Assembly (NCBI RefSeq): GCF_000721265.1
Contig: NZ_JOFZ01000002.1
Span: forward strand, 434,001 to 498,000
Length of the DNA stretch: 64,000 nucleotides
From: Streptomyces sp. NRRL F-5126
GTDB lineage: Bacteria > Actinomycetota > Actinomycetes > Streptomycetales > Streptomycetaceae
Reading direction: 5' to 3'
Made by a program: the position numbers and the translations under genes
Notes under the pieces: model-generated
Database searches by the model: none
What the model was told of the DNA's origin: nothing
What the model saw: the letters and a program-made list of their open reading frames with translations, nothing else
Shown: piece after piece, positions 21,127 through 34,134 of the stretch
Layout: each line of letters opens with the position of its first letter
Position numbering within the stretch: position 1 is the first letter of the stretch

Positions 21127-21723
21127 TCACCAAAGCAGCCCGGTCGGCAGCGGCACCGACAGCGCGAGGGCGAACACGCCCTCCGTGAGCATCCCCATGA
21201 CGACCGCGCTGATGATCGCGACGCGCCACGTCCGCATCGCCGCGAAGTAGACGAAGAAGAACAGCGGGATGGCCACCGCGTAGCCGAGCACGTACGTGCC
21301 TGCCAGCAGTCCCGCGATCCACGCGATGGCGATCAGTATCTGGCGTGAGTCGCCCTGCGCCATCGGCGGGGGAGCGGGGGTCGCCTCACCGTCATCCGCG
21401 GCGGGCCGCGCCTCGTCCGCTCCCGGCGCCGCGTGGGCAACGGCATGCGGCTCCTGCCGCCGCCCGGGGTTGCCGTGGGTCACTCCCCACAGCGCGGGAA
21501 CCACATGACCGAGCAGGTGCAGCGCACCCAGGCCCAGGGCGATGTACCCGACGACGTCGGGCACCTGCCTTCCCTGCGGCGGATACTTGCTCGCCGCGTG
21601 CAGATACACGAGCGAGCCCGCCACGATCGCGAGATCGATGAGGAGTTCGCCGAGGTGAAGGCGGCGCGCACCGCGCGTGCCCGCGCTGTCCGCAGCCGTG
21701 CCGTTCGTGGCCGTGTCGCTCAT
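21127..21723 (-). CDS. tctB: Tripartite tricarboxylate transporter small subunit (TctB family)
   Basis: 198 residues, four predicted membrane helices: LLIDLAIVAGSLVYL, VVGYIALGLGALHLLGHVV, ILIAIAWIAGLLAGTYVLG and a long C-terminal pair. A polar Pro/Ala-rich loop separates the second and third. It overlaps the tctA stop by ATGA (21720-21723), so start and order are secure; the longer frame to 22563 is spurious. TctB is the poorly conserved small membrane subunit of the citrate/tricarboxylate uptake system. Confidence 0.88.
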   Translation of the reverse strand: MSDTATNGTAADSAGTRGARRLHLGELLIDLAIVAGSLVYLHAASKYPPQGRQVPDVVGYIALGLGALHLLGHVVPALWGVTHGNPGRRQEPHAVAHAAPGADEARPAADDGEATPAPPPMAQGDSRQILIAIAWIAGLLAGTYVLGYAVAIPLFFFVYFAAMRTWRVAIISAVVMGMLTEGVFALALSVPLPTGLLW

Positions 21724-23333
21724 CGCTTGTCTCCTGCTCCTGAAGTGCGGGATACCGGCTCGGCCCCCGCTTCGTCGTCGTCCACGTCCACCGCAGGGGG
21801 TGCGGAGCCGGCCGGCGCGGCCCGGCCGGGCCGGCGCGGTGACACCTTGCGCAGGCCACGGCGCAGCAGCGGACCGAACAGGCTCAACAGGGTGATGGCC
21901 AGGAGGATGTCGGTGATCGGGCGGTGCAGGGAGCCCCAGCCCTGCAACTGGGAGACGAGGTACAGGTTGTTCTCGACGACCTTGCCCAGGATGAAGCCGA
22001 TCATCGCCGCGGGCAGGCTGTAGCCGAAGCGGGTCATGAGGTAGCCCGCCACGCCGAAGGCCACCATGACGGTCACCTGCGCCGCCTCGTCCGACGCCGC
22101 GAAAACGCCGAGGAACCCGAGCGAGACGACGAACGGCACCAGCATCCGTCCCGGCACCCTGGCCAGGCGCGCAAGGAACGGGGCAAGGCCCAGGCCGGTA
22201 AGGCTGGCGAGCAGGGATCCGATGCCGATCACGAGCGCCATCGCCCACACGGCGTCGACGTGGTCCTTGAGCATCGTGGGCCCCGGGACGATCCCCAGGA
22301 TGGTGAAACCGCTGAGCAGGACGGCCATCCCGACACCGCCGGGCACGCCCAGCGCGACGGTGGGCAGCAGCGCCCCCGCCTCCTTCGAGATCGACGAGGA
22401 CTCGGGGGCGATGATGCCCTCGGGGGTGCCCTGGCCGAACCGCTCCGGGTGCTTGGACGTCTTCATCGCCTGCCCGTAGGAGATGAAGTTGGCGGCGATG
22501 CCGCCGATGCCGGGGACGATCCCGAGGGCCGTCCCCAGGATCGCCGAGCGGATCGTCAGCCACGGGTGTTCGAGTACGTCCCGTATACCGAGAACCACCC
22601 GGTTCCCCGGGTTGCCGCCCTTGCGGATGGCTCCGCCGCCGGATTCCGACAGTGAGCGGCGGCCCGTGCCGTAGATGCGGATCATCTCGGAGAGCGCGAA
22701 GAGCCCGAGGGCCGCGGCGGTGATGTTGACCCCGTCGTACAGGGACTGCAGGCCGCCCGTGAACCGCTGTACGCCGGTGATCGGGTCGAATCCCGTGAAC
22801 GACACCATGAGGCCGATGGCCCCGGACAGCAGGCCCTTGGTGACGGACGCGGCCCGCATCTGGCCGATCAGCACGATGGCGAGTATGGCCAGCGCGAGGT
22901 ATTCGGACGCGTGGAAGAGCGTGGCCAGCTTGCTCATGAACGGGATGAGCACGGCGAGCAGCAGTACGCCCACCCAGCCGCCGATGGTCGTCGCGGTGGC
23001 GGAGATGCCGAGCGCCCGCGCGGGCTGGCCTCTTCGCGTCATCGCGTACCCGTCGAACGTCGTCGCCGCCGATTCCGGGGCACCCGGCGTGTTGAACAGG
23101 ATGGCGGTGACCGAGCCGCTGAAGTAGATGCCGGTGTGCGCGGCGAGCAGCAGGGCCAGCGCGGGCACGATCGGCATGCCGTAGATGAACGGCAGCAGCA
23201 GCGTCAGCAGGACGGCGCCGCCGAGTCCCGGGATGGCGCCGACCAGGGTGCCCACCAGCGTTCCCAGGAGGAGCAGGAGCAGGGTGTAGGGGTCCAGCAG
23301 GCCGGACAGCCCTGACAGCAGGCCGTGAATCAC
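21720..23333 (-). CDS. tctA: Tripartite tricarboxylate transporter large permease
   Basis: 537 residues with about twelve membrane helices. Family motifs include LVGAIPGLGGAVLLTLLLPF near residue 30 and GIVPGIGGIAANFISYGQAM near 270, the two repeated glycine-rich motifs of TctA. It takes up tricarboxylates or related organic acids with the binding protein TctC, encoded 40 bp upstream. The C-terminal 40 residues are a Pro/Ala/Arg-rich tail. Confidence 0.93.
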   Translation of the reverse strand: MIHGLLSGLSGLLDPYTLLLLLLGTLVGTLVGAIPGLGGAVLLTLLLPFIYGMPIVPALALLLAAHTGIYFSGSVTAILFNTPGAPESAATTFDGYAMTRRGQPARALGISATATTIGGWVGVLLLAVLIPFMSKLATLFHASEYLALAILAIVLIGQMRAASVTKGLLSGAIGLMVSFTGFDPITGVQRFTGGLQSLYDGVNITAAALGLFALSEMIRIYGTGRRSLSESGGGAIRKGGNPGNRVVLGIRDVLEHPWLTIRSAILGTALGIVPGIGGIAANFISYGQAMKTSKHPERFGQGTPEGIIAPESSSISKEAGALLPTVALGVPGGVGMAVLLSGFTILGIVPGPTMLKDHVDAVWAMALVIGIGSLLASLTGLGLAPFLARLARVPGRMLVPFVVSLGFLGVFAASDEAAQVTVMVAFGVAGYLMTRFGYSLPAAMIGFILGKVVENNLYLVSQLQGWGSLHRPITDILLAITLLSLFGPLLRRGLRKVSPRRPGRAAPAGSAPPAVDVDDDEAGAEPVSRTSGAGDKR

Positions 23334-23373
23334 GTCGTATCCTTCCGCTTCCCAGTTCGGTCCTGAGCCGGAA

Positions 23374-24432
23374 TCAGCTCGTCTTCAGCAGGCCGTCGAA
23401 GAGCGAGCCCTTGCTGAGCGCCTTGCTGACAGCTGCCGACAGGTCGCTGCTCGACTCGTAGCCCTGGTAGAGGCCGGCCTTCTTGGCGGCCTTCTGGAAG
23501 GCGGTGTCGTCCATCGACTTCTTGAACGCTGTGCGCAGCGCCTTGAGCCGGGCGGAGGGGACGCCGGGAGGCGCGAAGAACGAGTGACCGAGGTCCATGA
23601 CATCGGTGAGGGCGTTCAGGGCCTGCAGGGTGTTTCCCGAGACTCCGTGCTTCTTGGCCTCCTGGATCACGGTGGGCACCTTCGGCAGCTTGCTGAACGG
23701 TGTGGCCGAGACCACCACCACGCTGGTGGCGGAGTTCGGGATCGAGGCGATGTCCGAGGAGGAGAGGGAGGCGGATGTGCCTTCGCCGCTCGTGAAGGCC
23801 GCCTTCTCGGCGCTGCTGCCCGAGAACGCGGCAACCATCTTGAACGGCACCTTGAAGGCGTTGTAGATGATGACCGCGGCGTTGTAGTCGGAGCTGCCCT
23901 TGCCCGTCGCCAGGGCCGAGACCTTGCTCTTGCTGCCCACGAGCTTGTCGAAGGTCTTGTAGGGCCCCGAGGTATGGGTGGCGATGATGTGGGGATCGTC
24001 GTCGGGACGGCCGATCCAGTTGACCTTCCTCATGTCCAGGTTGAACCCGGAGGCGTGGTCGATCTGGTCGAAGACGTCGCCGCCGGCGTTCGTGTCGCCG
24101 ATGGTCAGCCCGTCCGCGGGCGCGTGGTAGATCGCCTGGGTGCCCACAAGACCGCCGCCGCCCGGGGTGTTGACGATCTTCACGCTGCCGGCCCCGGTGT
24201 ACTTCTGCATGTACGGCGCTATGACGCGCGCCCACTGGTCGTAGCCGCCGCCCGGCCCGTAGGGGACCTCGATCGTGAGCGTCTTGCCCGAGTAGAAGGA
24301 GCTGCCTCCACCGCCCGAAGCGGACGAACTGCTGCCTTTGGGGTGGCAACCGGTGAGCACGGTCACCGCGACCGCTCCGGCCACGGCACAGGTGGTGACG
24401 CGCAGAGCGTCGTTGAAGGTGTGGAACAGCAT
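23374..24432 (-). CDS. tctC: Tripartite tricarboxylate transporter substrate-binding lipoprotein
   Basis: 352 residues. Signal peptide with lipobox VLTGC (Cys29), a Ser/Gly linker and the TctC fold: SFYSGKTLTIEVPYGPGGGYD (GPGGG is the ligand-loop signature), then VNTPGGGGLVGTQAIYHAPAD. It captures the carboxylate ligand outside the cell. The ATG at 24432 has GAGGACC upstream. First gene of tctCAB; it diverges from an acetyltransferase gene across 145 bp. No TctDE two-component genes are adjacent, so regulation is not apparent. Confidence 0.92.
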   Translation of the reverse strand: MLFHTFNDALRVTTCAVAGAVAVTVLTGCHPKGSSSSASGGGGSSFYSGKTLTIEVPYGPGGGYDQWARVIAPYMQKYTGAGSVKIVNTPGGGGLVGTQAIYHAPADGLTIGDTNAGGDVFDQIDHASGFNLDMRKVNWIGRPDDDPHIIATHTSGPYKTFDKLVGSKSKVSALATGKGSSDYNAAVIIYNAFKVPFKMVAAFSGSSAEKAAFTSGEGTSASLSSSDIASIPNSATSVVVVSATPFSKLPKVPTVIQEAKKHGVSGNTLQALNALTDVMDLGHSFFAPPGVPSARLKALRTAFKKSMDDTAFQKAAKKAGLYQGYESSSDLSAAVSKALSKGSLFDGLLKTS

Positions 24433-24577
24433 CGTCGGGTCCTCACGGGGATCGGGTGGGATGTGCCGACAGTATTACCATTAGGCCTTTAGGTGGGGAA
24501 GGGTTCGTACGCAAACCGGTTGAGAAAGTGGACAACGGCGGATAAACAGGCTGTTCCGACGTCAGCGCTGAGGAGAC

Positions 24578-25594
24578 ATGACCGAACACACCGCACCACC
24601 CGTCCCGTCCGTCCCCTCCGCCTCGTTGATCCCGGCCGGGGTCATGCTCAGGCCGCTGGCCGACGAGAGTGAACTGCCGCTCTTCACGTCCCTGCCCTAC
24701 GTGCTCGACGAGGAGCTCGCGGGCGACCTCGACGCGGGACGCCGGCACACGTCATGGCTGTGGATGGCGCTGCACGACGGCCGCGTCGTGGCGCGCGCCG
24801 GGTGGTGGGCGCGGCAGCGTGGGGACGGCCCGATGCTGCTCGACGTCTTCGACATCGACGCGGACACCGGTGCTGACAACGGCGCCGGCACCGGTCCTGG
24901 CATCGGCGCCGCGCTCCTGGAGGCGGCGATGGCGCAGCTGTTCCCCGACGGCCGGCCGCGCCCGGACTACGGCAGGTACCTCACGCCCGGCTGGCACGAG
25001 GACCGCGAGGAGGCGCGCGCCGTCGCCGTACGGACCGAGGCCCTGGCAAGGACCGGCGCGCGGCCGCTGGTGGAGCGGCTGCGCCTGGAGTGGGTCCCGG
25101 CCGCCGAGGTGCCCGCCGCGTCGGCGCGCCTGCGCTTCCGCGAAGTCGCCTGCCGGGCAGAGCTGGTGGAGCTGATGACGTCCGTCCTGGACGGCACCTT
25201 GGACGCGCACAGCAGGCGGGACCTCGCCGCGATGTCCGCGGAGCGGTGCGCGCGCGAGCAGTACGACGGGGAACTGGCGCGCTACCGCAGCCCGCGGCAG
25301 TGGTGGCGCGTGGCGACGCTCCCCACCGGGGAGCCCGTGGGCTTCGTCGTCCCGGCGCGCAACGCCTACGGGCCGATCATCGCCTACCTCGGCGTCCTCC
25401 CGGCCCACCGCGGGCGTGGTTACGCGGACGACGTGCTCGCCGAGGGCACCCGCGTGCTGGCCGCCTCGGGCGCACGCCGTGTCAGGGCCTCTACGGACGT
25501 GGCGAACGCCCCGATGGCGGCCGCGTTCGCGCGGGCGGGCTACGAGACGTTCCAGCGGGAGCTCACCATGGAGTGGGCGCAGGGGGCCGAATAG
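24578..25594 (+). CDS. GNAT family N-acetyltransferase
   Basis: 338 residues, long enough for two GNAT-like halves. The C-terminal half has the acetyl-CoA-binding block AYLGVLPAHRGRGYADDVLAEG (the R/QxxGxG/A motif as HRGRGY) followed by VANAPMAAAFARAGYE. The N-terminal half is less conserved and may be a degenerate GNAT. The start at 24578 has GAGGAG directly upstream. Substrate unknown; no clear link to the divergent tct operon. Confidence 0.82.
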   Translation: MTEHTAPPVPSVPSASLIPAGVMLRPLADESELPLFTSLPYVLDEELAGDLDAGRRHTSWLWMALHDGRVVARAGWWARQRGDGPMLLDVFDIDADTGADNGAGTGPGIGAALLEAAMAQLFPDGRPRPDYGRYLTPGWHEDREEARAVAVRTEALARTGARPLVERLRLEWVPAAEVPAASARLRFREVACRAELVELMTSVLDGTLDAHSRRDLAAMSAERCAREQYDGELARYRSPRQWWRVATLPTGEPVGFVVPARNAYGPIIAYLGVLPAHRGRGYADDVLAEGTRVLAASGARRVRASTDVANAPMAAAFARAGYETFQRELTMEWAQGAE

Positions 25595-25741
25595 GCGCTC
25601 CGTGCCCCGCCGGACGCGTACCATCGGTGCCGGGCCGTGACTGGCGCTGAGGTGGGCCACCACCGGGGAGCGGCCCGGCACCCGCTGCCACTGCCGTGCG
25701 CCTGGGCGACTTCCGCGTTCGTGGACCCAGGAGGAGCCCGC

Positions 25742-26629
25742 ATGACGCAGTCAGACACCGACCCCACCTCCCGCACCGCCCGCCTCATGGACGGCAGGGC
25801 ACTCGCCCGCCGCATCGTCGACGAGGCCGCCGCCACCGCCGCGGACATCACGTCACGCACCGGCGCGGCGCCCTGTCTCGCCACCGTCCTCGTCGGCGAC
25901 GACCCGGCGTCCGTCACGTACGTCCGCATGAAGCGCGAGCGCTGCGCCCGCGCGGGCATCGAGTCGCGCCACGTTGCGCTGCCCGCCTCCGTCACCACCG
26001 CGGAGCTGGTCGACACCGTCACCGGCCTGTCCGAGGACCCGTCGGTCCACGGCATCCTGCTCCAGCACCCGATGGGCCGCCACATCGACGAGCGCGCCGC
26101 CTTCGAGGCCATCGCGCCCGGCAAGGACGTCGACGGCGTCACCACGCACGCCTTCGCCGCGATGGCCTTCGGCCTGCCCGGCTTCGTCTCCTGCACACCG
26201 GGCGGCATCATCCGCCTGCTCGACGCATACGACGTCGACCTCGCGGGCAGGCACGCCGTCGTCGTGGGCCGCAGCGCCATCCTCGGCAAGCCGGCCGGCA
26301 TGCTCCTGCTCGGCCGGGACGCCACCGTCACCTACTGCCACTCCCGCACGCGGGACCTCGCGGCGCGGGTGCGGGAGGCGGACGTCCTGGTCGCGGCGGT
26401 CGGCAGGCCGCGCTTCATCGGCGGGGACGCGATCAAGCCGGGCGCCGTCGTCATCGACGCCGGCTACAACGCGGGCAACGTCGGGGACGTCGACTTCGAG
26501 ACGGCCCGGCGGCGCGCGAGCCTGATCACGCCGGTGCCCGGCGGCGTGGGCCCGATGACGATCGCGGTCCTCCTGTCCCAGACGGTGCGGGCGGCGGCCC
26601 GTCAGCCGGCGACGATCTCCGTGTCGTAG
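25742..26629 (+). CDS. folD: Methylenetetrahydrofolate dehydrogenase/cyclohydrolase (FolD-like)
   Basis: Interconverts methylene-THF, methenyl-THF and formyl-THF with NADP. 295 residues. YVRMKRERCARAGIE holds the catalytic Tyr and Lys of the FolD family, LLQHPMGRHIDERAAFEAI and GKDVDGVT are characteristic, and VVGRSAILGKPAGMLLLGRDA is the NADP-binding block. AGGAGGAG lies about 8 bp before ATG 25742. The QHPMG block in place of the more usual QLPLP suggests a paralogue rather than the main housekeeping copy. Its 3' end overlaps the convergent DUF427 gene by 28 bp. Confidence 0.9.
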   Translation: MTQSDTDPTSRTARLMDGRALARRIVDEAAATAADITSRTGAAPCLATVLVGDDPASVTYVRMKRERCARAGIESRHVALPASVTTAELVDTVTGLSEDPSVHGILLQHPMGRHIDERAAFEAIAPGKDVDGVTTHAFAAMAFGLPGFVSCTPGGIIRLLDAYDVDLAGRHAVVVGRSAILGKPAGMLLLGRDATVTYCHSRTRDLAARVREADVLVAAVGRPRFIGGDAIKPGAVVIDAGYNAGNVGDVDFETARRRASLITPVPGGVGPMTIAVLLSQTVRAAARQPATISVS

Positions 26630-26931
26630 AAGCAGAAGTGGCCCTTGATCGCCTCCACCGCCTCCTTCGGCTCCTCGTACGCCCAGACCAGGTCCGCCGC
26701 GTCCGGCAGCGACCAGTAGGAGGCGTCGCCCTTGAACGGGCAGTGCGTCGTCGTGTCCGACGGCGTCAGCAACTCCACCCTGACGTCCTCGGGCGCCAGG
26801 TAGTAGCGCACGGGACAGCCCGTCTCGTGCAGGGCAAGCGGGTTGTGGCTGTCGGCGAGCACCTGCCCGTCGCGCTCCACCCGTACGTGCTGCGTGCTCG
26901 GTTCGACGGTGATCGTGTGTCCAGCGGCCAT
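26602..26931 (-). CDS. DUF427 family protein
   Basis: 109 residues. HTITVEPSTQHVRVERDGQVLADS and PVRYYLAPEDVRVELLTPSDT followed by THCPFKGDASYWSL are the conserved DUF427 blocks. A small cytoplasmic beta-rich protein of unknown function. Its 3' end overlaps folD tail to tail, so its transcript would be antisense to the end of folD. Confidence 0.88.
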   Translation of the reverse strand: MAAGHTITVEPSTQHVRVERDGQVLADSHNPLALHETGCPVRYYLAPEDVRVELLTPSDTTTHCPFKGDASYWSLPDAADLVWAYEEPKEAVEAIKGHFCFYDTEIVAG

Positions 26932-27056
26932 GGTCGTGGCGTCCCTTCGCGATGCGCGCGCGTGAAAGTCGTGCCTTCCTTCCCTGTACAGCGTCGCGCG
27001 GGCCGTTCCTCTTCCCCGCCCGCCGCACCGGATCGGCCGCTGATTAACGTGGCCCC

Positions 27057-27596
27057 ATGAACATCTGCGTCTTCCTCTCCGCCGCCGAGCTCGACGAGCG
27101 CTACACGCGCCCCGCCCGCGAATTCGCCGAGCTGATCGGCCGGGGCGGCCACACCCTCGTGTGGGGCGGCTCCGACGTCGGGCTGATGAAGGTGGTCGCG
27201 GACGGCGTCGCAGAGACCGGCGGCCGGCTCGTCGGCGTCTCCGTCGACTTCCTCTCGGCCGCCGCGCGCGCCGAGGCGCACGAGATGGTCGTGGCGAGCG
27301 ACCTCGCCGAGCGCAAGGCGCTGCTGCTCGCGAAGTCCGACGCCGTCGTGGTGATGGTCGGCGGCACCGGCACGCTCGACGAGGCGACCGAGATCCTGGA
27401 GCTGAAGAAGCACGGCAAGCACGTGAAGCCGGTGGTACTGCTGAACACCGCCGGGTTCTACGACGGGCTCAAGCAGCAGTTCCTGCGCATGGAGGAGGAG
27501 GGCTTCCTCCCCGTCCCCCTCAGCGACCTGGTGTTCTTCGCGGAGGACGGCGTCGCCGCCCTCGCGTTCCTCGAGGAGTCCATGGGCGTGCGCTGA
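27057..27596 (+). CDS. LOG-family nucleotide phosphoribohydrolase-like protein
   Basis: 179 residues of the TIGR00730/LOG family, which release a base from nucleoside monophosphates (cytokinin-type activation or nucleotide salvage). GGTGTLDEATEIL near residue 104 corresponds to the PGGxGTxxE signature, with the usual proline replaced (MVGGTGT). VWGGSDVGLMKVVADGV is the first nucleotide-binding block. TAACGT at 27045-27050 ends six bases before the ATG, so the mRNA may be leaderless. Confidence 0.84.
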   Translation: MNICVFLSAAELDERYTRPAREFAELIGRGGHTLVWGGSDVGLMKVVADGVAETGGRLVGVSVDFLSAAARAEAHEMVVASDLAERKALLLAKSDAVVVMVGGTGTLDEATEILELKKHGKHVKPVVLLNTAGFYDGLKQQFLRMEEEGFLPVPLSDLVFFAEDGVAALAFLEESMGVR

Positions 27597-27652
27597 GTGG
27601 TGCTCGTGGTGCTCGTGTGCCGCGGTCAGGCGCGTGATGCGACGATGACCGC

Positions 27653-28338
27653 ATGGCAACACACCTGATCACCGGCGCCGGCTCCGGCATCGGCGCCGCC
27701 GTTGCGCGCCGCCTGCACGAGCGCGGCGACGACCTGCTGCTCCTCGCCCGTGACGCCGGCCGCGCCAAGGAGATCGCGGCGGGTCTGCCCGGCGCCCGCA
27801 CCCTCGTGGGCGATCTCGCGGCCCCCGACCGGCTCTCCTGGGCGCTGTCCCACCAGACGCTGCCCGACCGCCTCGACTCCGTCCTGCACATCGCGGGCGT
27901 CGTCGACCTCGGGCCCGTCGCCGAGCTGTCCGTCAAGACGTGGCGCGCACAGCTCGACGTGAACCTGCTTGCGCCCGCCGAGCTGACCCGGCTGCTGCTG
28001 CCGCAGCTGCGCGCCGCCAAGGGGCAGGCGATCTTCGTCAACTCGGGCGCCGGGCTGTCCGCGAACGCCGAGTGGGGCGCGTACGCCGCGTCCAAGCACG
28101 GCCTCAAGGCGCTGGCGGACGCCCTGCGTGCGGAGGAGAGCGCGAACGGCGTGCGCGTGACGACGGTCTACCCCGGGCGCACGGCGAGCCCCATGCAGGA
28201 GAAGGTGCACCGGCAGGAGGGCAAGGCGTACGACGCCGCTCTGCTGATCGACCCCGAGTCCGTCGCCACGGCGATCCTGTCCGCGCTCGACCTGCCGCGC
28301 GACGCGCGCATCGACGACATGACCGTGCGGCCGGGCCG

Positions 28339-28342
<4 letters not shown>
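27653..28342 (+). CDS. Short-chain dehydrogenase/reductase (SDR)
   Basis: 229 residues. Cofactor motif TGAGSGIG at residues 6-13, then LHIAGVVDLGP (NAG-type motif), NSGAG with the catalytic Ser, and YAASKHGLK holding the catalytic Tyr and Lys. The first helix is followed by Arg (LLLLARDAGRA), suggesting NADP preference. It overlaps the next gene by GTGA at 28339. Substrate unknown. Confidence 0.88.
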
Positions 28343-31631
<3,289 letters not shown>

Positions 31632-31875
31632 GGCAGGCGGAGCGCGACGCGCAAGGGCGGGGCAAAGCTCACCCGTTCGGCGCATAACGGCCCGATAGGG
31701 ACTGCGAGGTCGCATTCGGGCAACAGCCTCCGAGCGCTGCCCACCCGGGCGTTCGGCGGCCTACTGTTGGGGGGTGCGCCTGTCGTGCACGGCTGCGTGG
31801 AGTCGGACGAGTCGTGATGGCATGACAACGTGCCATCGCGTGGCATCGGCTCAGCCGGCTGTGAGAGGGACGGGA

Positions 31876-33996
31876 ATGAAACCGACGGAGAGCGCCGCCC
31901 TTGTCCCACCCGCGCGCGCCCGCGCCGGGCTCGCGGGCTTCGTCGACGTGGTGGCCAGGTTCCCCGGCATCGTTGTCGCGCTGGCCGCGGCCGTGCTGCT
32001 GACCGGCCTCGTCGTCGGGGCGGGCGAGGGCCACGCGCTGTTCCCGGGCTCCACGGCGGGCTGGGCGCTCGCCGTCCTCACAGGCGCCATCGTCGGGCAC
32101 CTCGTCGCGCTGGGCAGGGACCGCTGGTTCGGCGGCACGGGCTCGGGCGCCGCCCTCACCCTCGCCGTCCTGCTCCTGTACGGCTGGGTGCCCGCGGGGC
32201 TCGTCAGCCTGGCGGTCGTGGTCGTCGTCGGCGTCGCACGCAGGCACAGCTGGCGGGGCAGCGCCCTGCACGGCGCGTGCGACGTGCTCGGCATCGGCGC
32301 CGCGGCCCTCGTCCTCGCCGCGTTCGGCGACGTGCCGAGCGTCGCCCGGCCCTGGCAGCCGCTGGACTGGGACGTCGCCAGCGTGCCCGGCATCGTGCTC
32401 GCCGCCGCGGTCTACCTGGCGGTGTCCCGGCTGCTGCTGTCCTCCGTGTTCGCGCCGCAGGGCAGCGCCAGGCCCGCGCTCGACCGCGCGTCCCTCGTGC
32501 GCCAGGGCCTCGTCGCGGCCGCTCTGCTCGGCATCGCCCCGCTGATCTGCGTGGTCGCGGCATCCCGGCCGGTGCTGCTGCCGCTGTTCGCCATCCCGCT
32601 GATAGCCCTCGACTCGACGCTGTGGATCGCCAGGGCACGCGCCGAGGAGCAGCTGAGGGACCCGCTGACCGGGCTGCCGAACCGCCAGTGGCTCCTGGAG
32701 CGCACATGGACGGCGCTCGAGCACGCGGGCTCCGTGGACGCGCGCTCGGCGCTCGTCCTCATCGACCTCGACCGGTTCCGCTCCGTCAACGACACGCTCG
32801 GCCACCTCGCCGGGGACCGCCTGCTGCTCCAGATAGCCGACCGGCTCCGGGTGGCGCTGCCGCGCGGGGCCGAGGCGGCGCGGCTCGGCGGCGACGAGTT
32901 CGCGGTGCTGCTGCCGACGTGCGACTCCACGACCAGCGCCCAGCGGGTCGCCCGCCACCTGGTTGCCGAGCTCTCCTCACCGCTCGACCTCGACGGTCTC
33001 ACGCTCGTACTGGAGGCCAGCGCGGGTGTCGCCGTCTTCCCCGAGCACGCCCTGGACGCCGAGGGGCTGCTGCGCCGGGCCGACGTGGCGATGTACCAGG
33101 CGAAGCGCGACCGTACGGGCGTCGAGGTCTACGAGTCGAAGCGCGACTCGAACACGCCGGACAGACTCGGCCTGCTCGGCGACCTCAGACGCGCGCTCGA
33201 CGCCGGCGAGGTCGAACTGCACTACCAGCCCAAGGTCCGCTTCGACGGGCACGTGGCGGGCCTGGAGGCGCTGGTGCGCTGGGTGCACCCGGACCGCGGG
33301 CGCGTCCCGCCCGACGAGTTCATCGCCATCGCCGAATCGTCCGGCCTCATGCCGCATCTGACGGAGTACGTACTGGAGACGGCGCTCGCGCAGGTCGCGC
33401 GGTGGCGGGCGCACGGCCTGATGGTGCCGGTCGCGGTCAACGTCTCGCCGCGCGACGTCCACACCCCCGGGTTCGCGGGCGCCGTCGCCGCGCGCCTCGC
33501 GCGCCACGGCGTGCCGCCGGAGGCGCTCCAGCTCGAGATCACGGAGCACGTGCTGCTCGAGGACCCGCAGCGTGCCGCCGACACCCTCGCGGGACTCACC
33601 GCGCACGGCGTGAAGATGTCCCTCGACGATTTCGGCACGGGCTACTCGTCCCTGGTCCACCTGCGCAGGCTGCCGGTCAGCGAGCTCAAGATCGACCGCT
33701 CGTTCGTCGCCAAGTCCGCCGTCGACACGGAAGACGGCGAGATCGTCCGCTGCACCGTCGACCTGGCCCACTCGCTCGGGCTCGTGGTCATCGCGGAGGG
33801 CGTCGAGGACGACGAGACATGGGAGCGCCTGCGCGACCTCGGGTGCGACGCCGTCCAGGGCTGGCTGGTCGCCGCGGCGATGCCGCCCGAGGAGACGACG
33901 GCGTGGCTGCGGGCACGTGGTGAGCGCGGCTGGCACCGTCCGGCGGCCATCGAAGCACCGGCACGGCAGGATGAGCCGGGCCACGCGGTGAAGTGA
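31876..33996 (+). CDS. rmdB: Membrane GGDEF/EAL protein, predicted c-di-GMP phosphodiesterase (RmdB type)
   Basis: 706 residues. The N-terminal 240 residues hold about six to eight membrane helices. GGDEF follows (RLGGDEFAVLL near residue 335); the inhibitory RxxD site is absent, with P and A at the two positions. The EAL domain is intact: EALVRW near 461, VNVSPRD, ITEH, DDFGTGYSSL near 583, LKIDRSF, AEGVED near 640, then VQGWLVA. All metal and catalytic residues I can check are kept, so phosphodiesterase activity is likely. ATG 31876 has GAGAGGGA upstream. I associate the position after ligA with rmdB of Streptomyces from memory. Confidence 0.88.
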   Translation: MKPTESAALVPPARARAGLAGFVDVVARFPGIVVALAAAVLLTGLVVGAGEGHALFPGSTAGWALAVLTGAIVGHLVALGRDRWFGGTGSGAALTLAVLLLYGWVPAGLVSLAVVVVVGVARRHSWRGSALHGACDVLGIGAAALVLAAFGDVPSVARPWQPLDWDVASVPGIVLAAAVYLAVSRLLLSSVFAPQGSARPALDRASLVRQGLVAAALLGIAPLICVVAASRPVLLPLFAIPLIALDSTLWIARARAEEQLRDPLTGLPNRQWLLERTWTALEHAGSVDARSALVLIDLDRFRSVNDTLGHLAGDRLLLQIADRLRVALPRGAEAARLGGDEFAVLLPTCDSTTSAQRVARHLVAELSSPLDLDGLTLVLEASAGVAVFPEHALDAEGLLRRADVAMYQAKRDRTGVEVYESKRDSNTPDRLGLLGDLRRALDAGEVELHYQPKVRFDGHVAGLEALVRWVHPDRGRVPPDEFIAIAESSGLMPHLTEYVLETALAQVARWRAHGLMVPVAVNVSPRDVHTPGFAGAVAARLARHGVPPEALQLEITEHVLLEDPQRAADTLAGLTAHGVKMSLDDFGTGYSSLVHLRRLPVSELKIDRSFVAKSAVDTEDGEIVRCTVDLAHSLGLVVIAEGVEDDETWERLRDLGCDAVQGWLVAAAMPPEETTAWLRARGERGWHRPAAIEAPARQDEPGHAVK

Positions 33997-34134
33997 CGCC
34001 CACGACCTGACCGCTCGGTCGGCGCCGCCGCGCGCGGGACCGCGCCGTCCCCGCCGCCGCGGGCAGCGCCTCGCCGACGCGCCGTGCGCCGCCCGCACAG
34101 GCCTCGCGCCGGACCGCGCCGTCCGAGCATCACG

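Noticed and set aside
21724..22563. N-terminal extension of the TctB frame
   Set aside because: Overlaps tctA in another frame; the start overlaps the tctA stop by ATGA.
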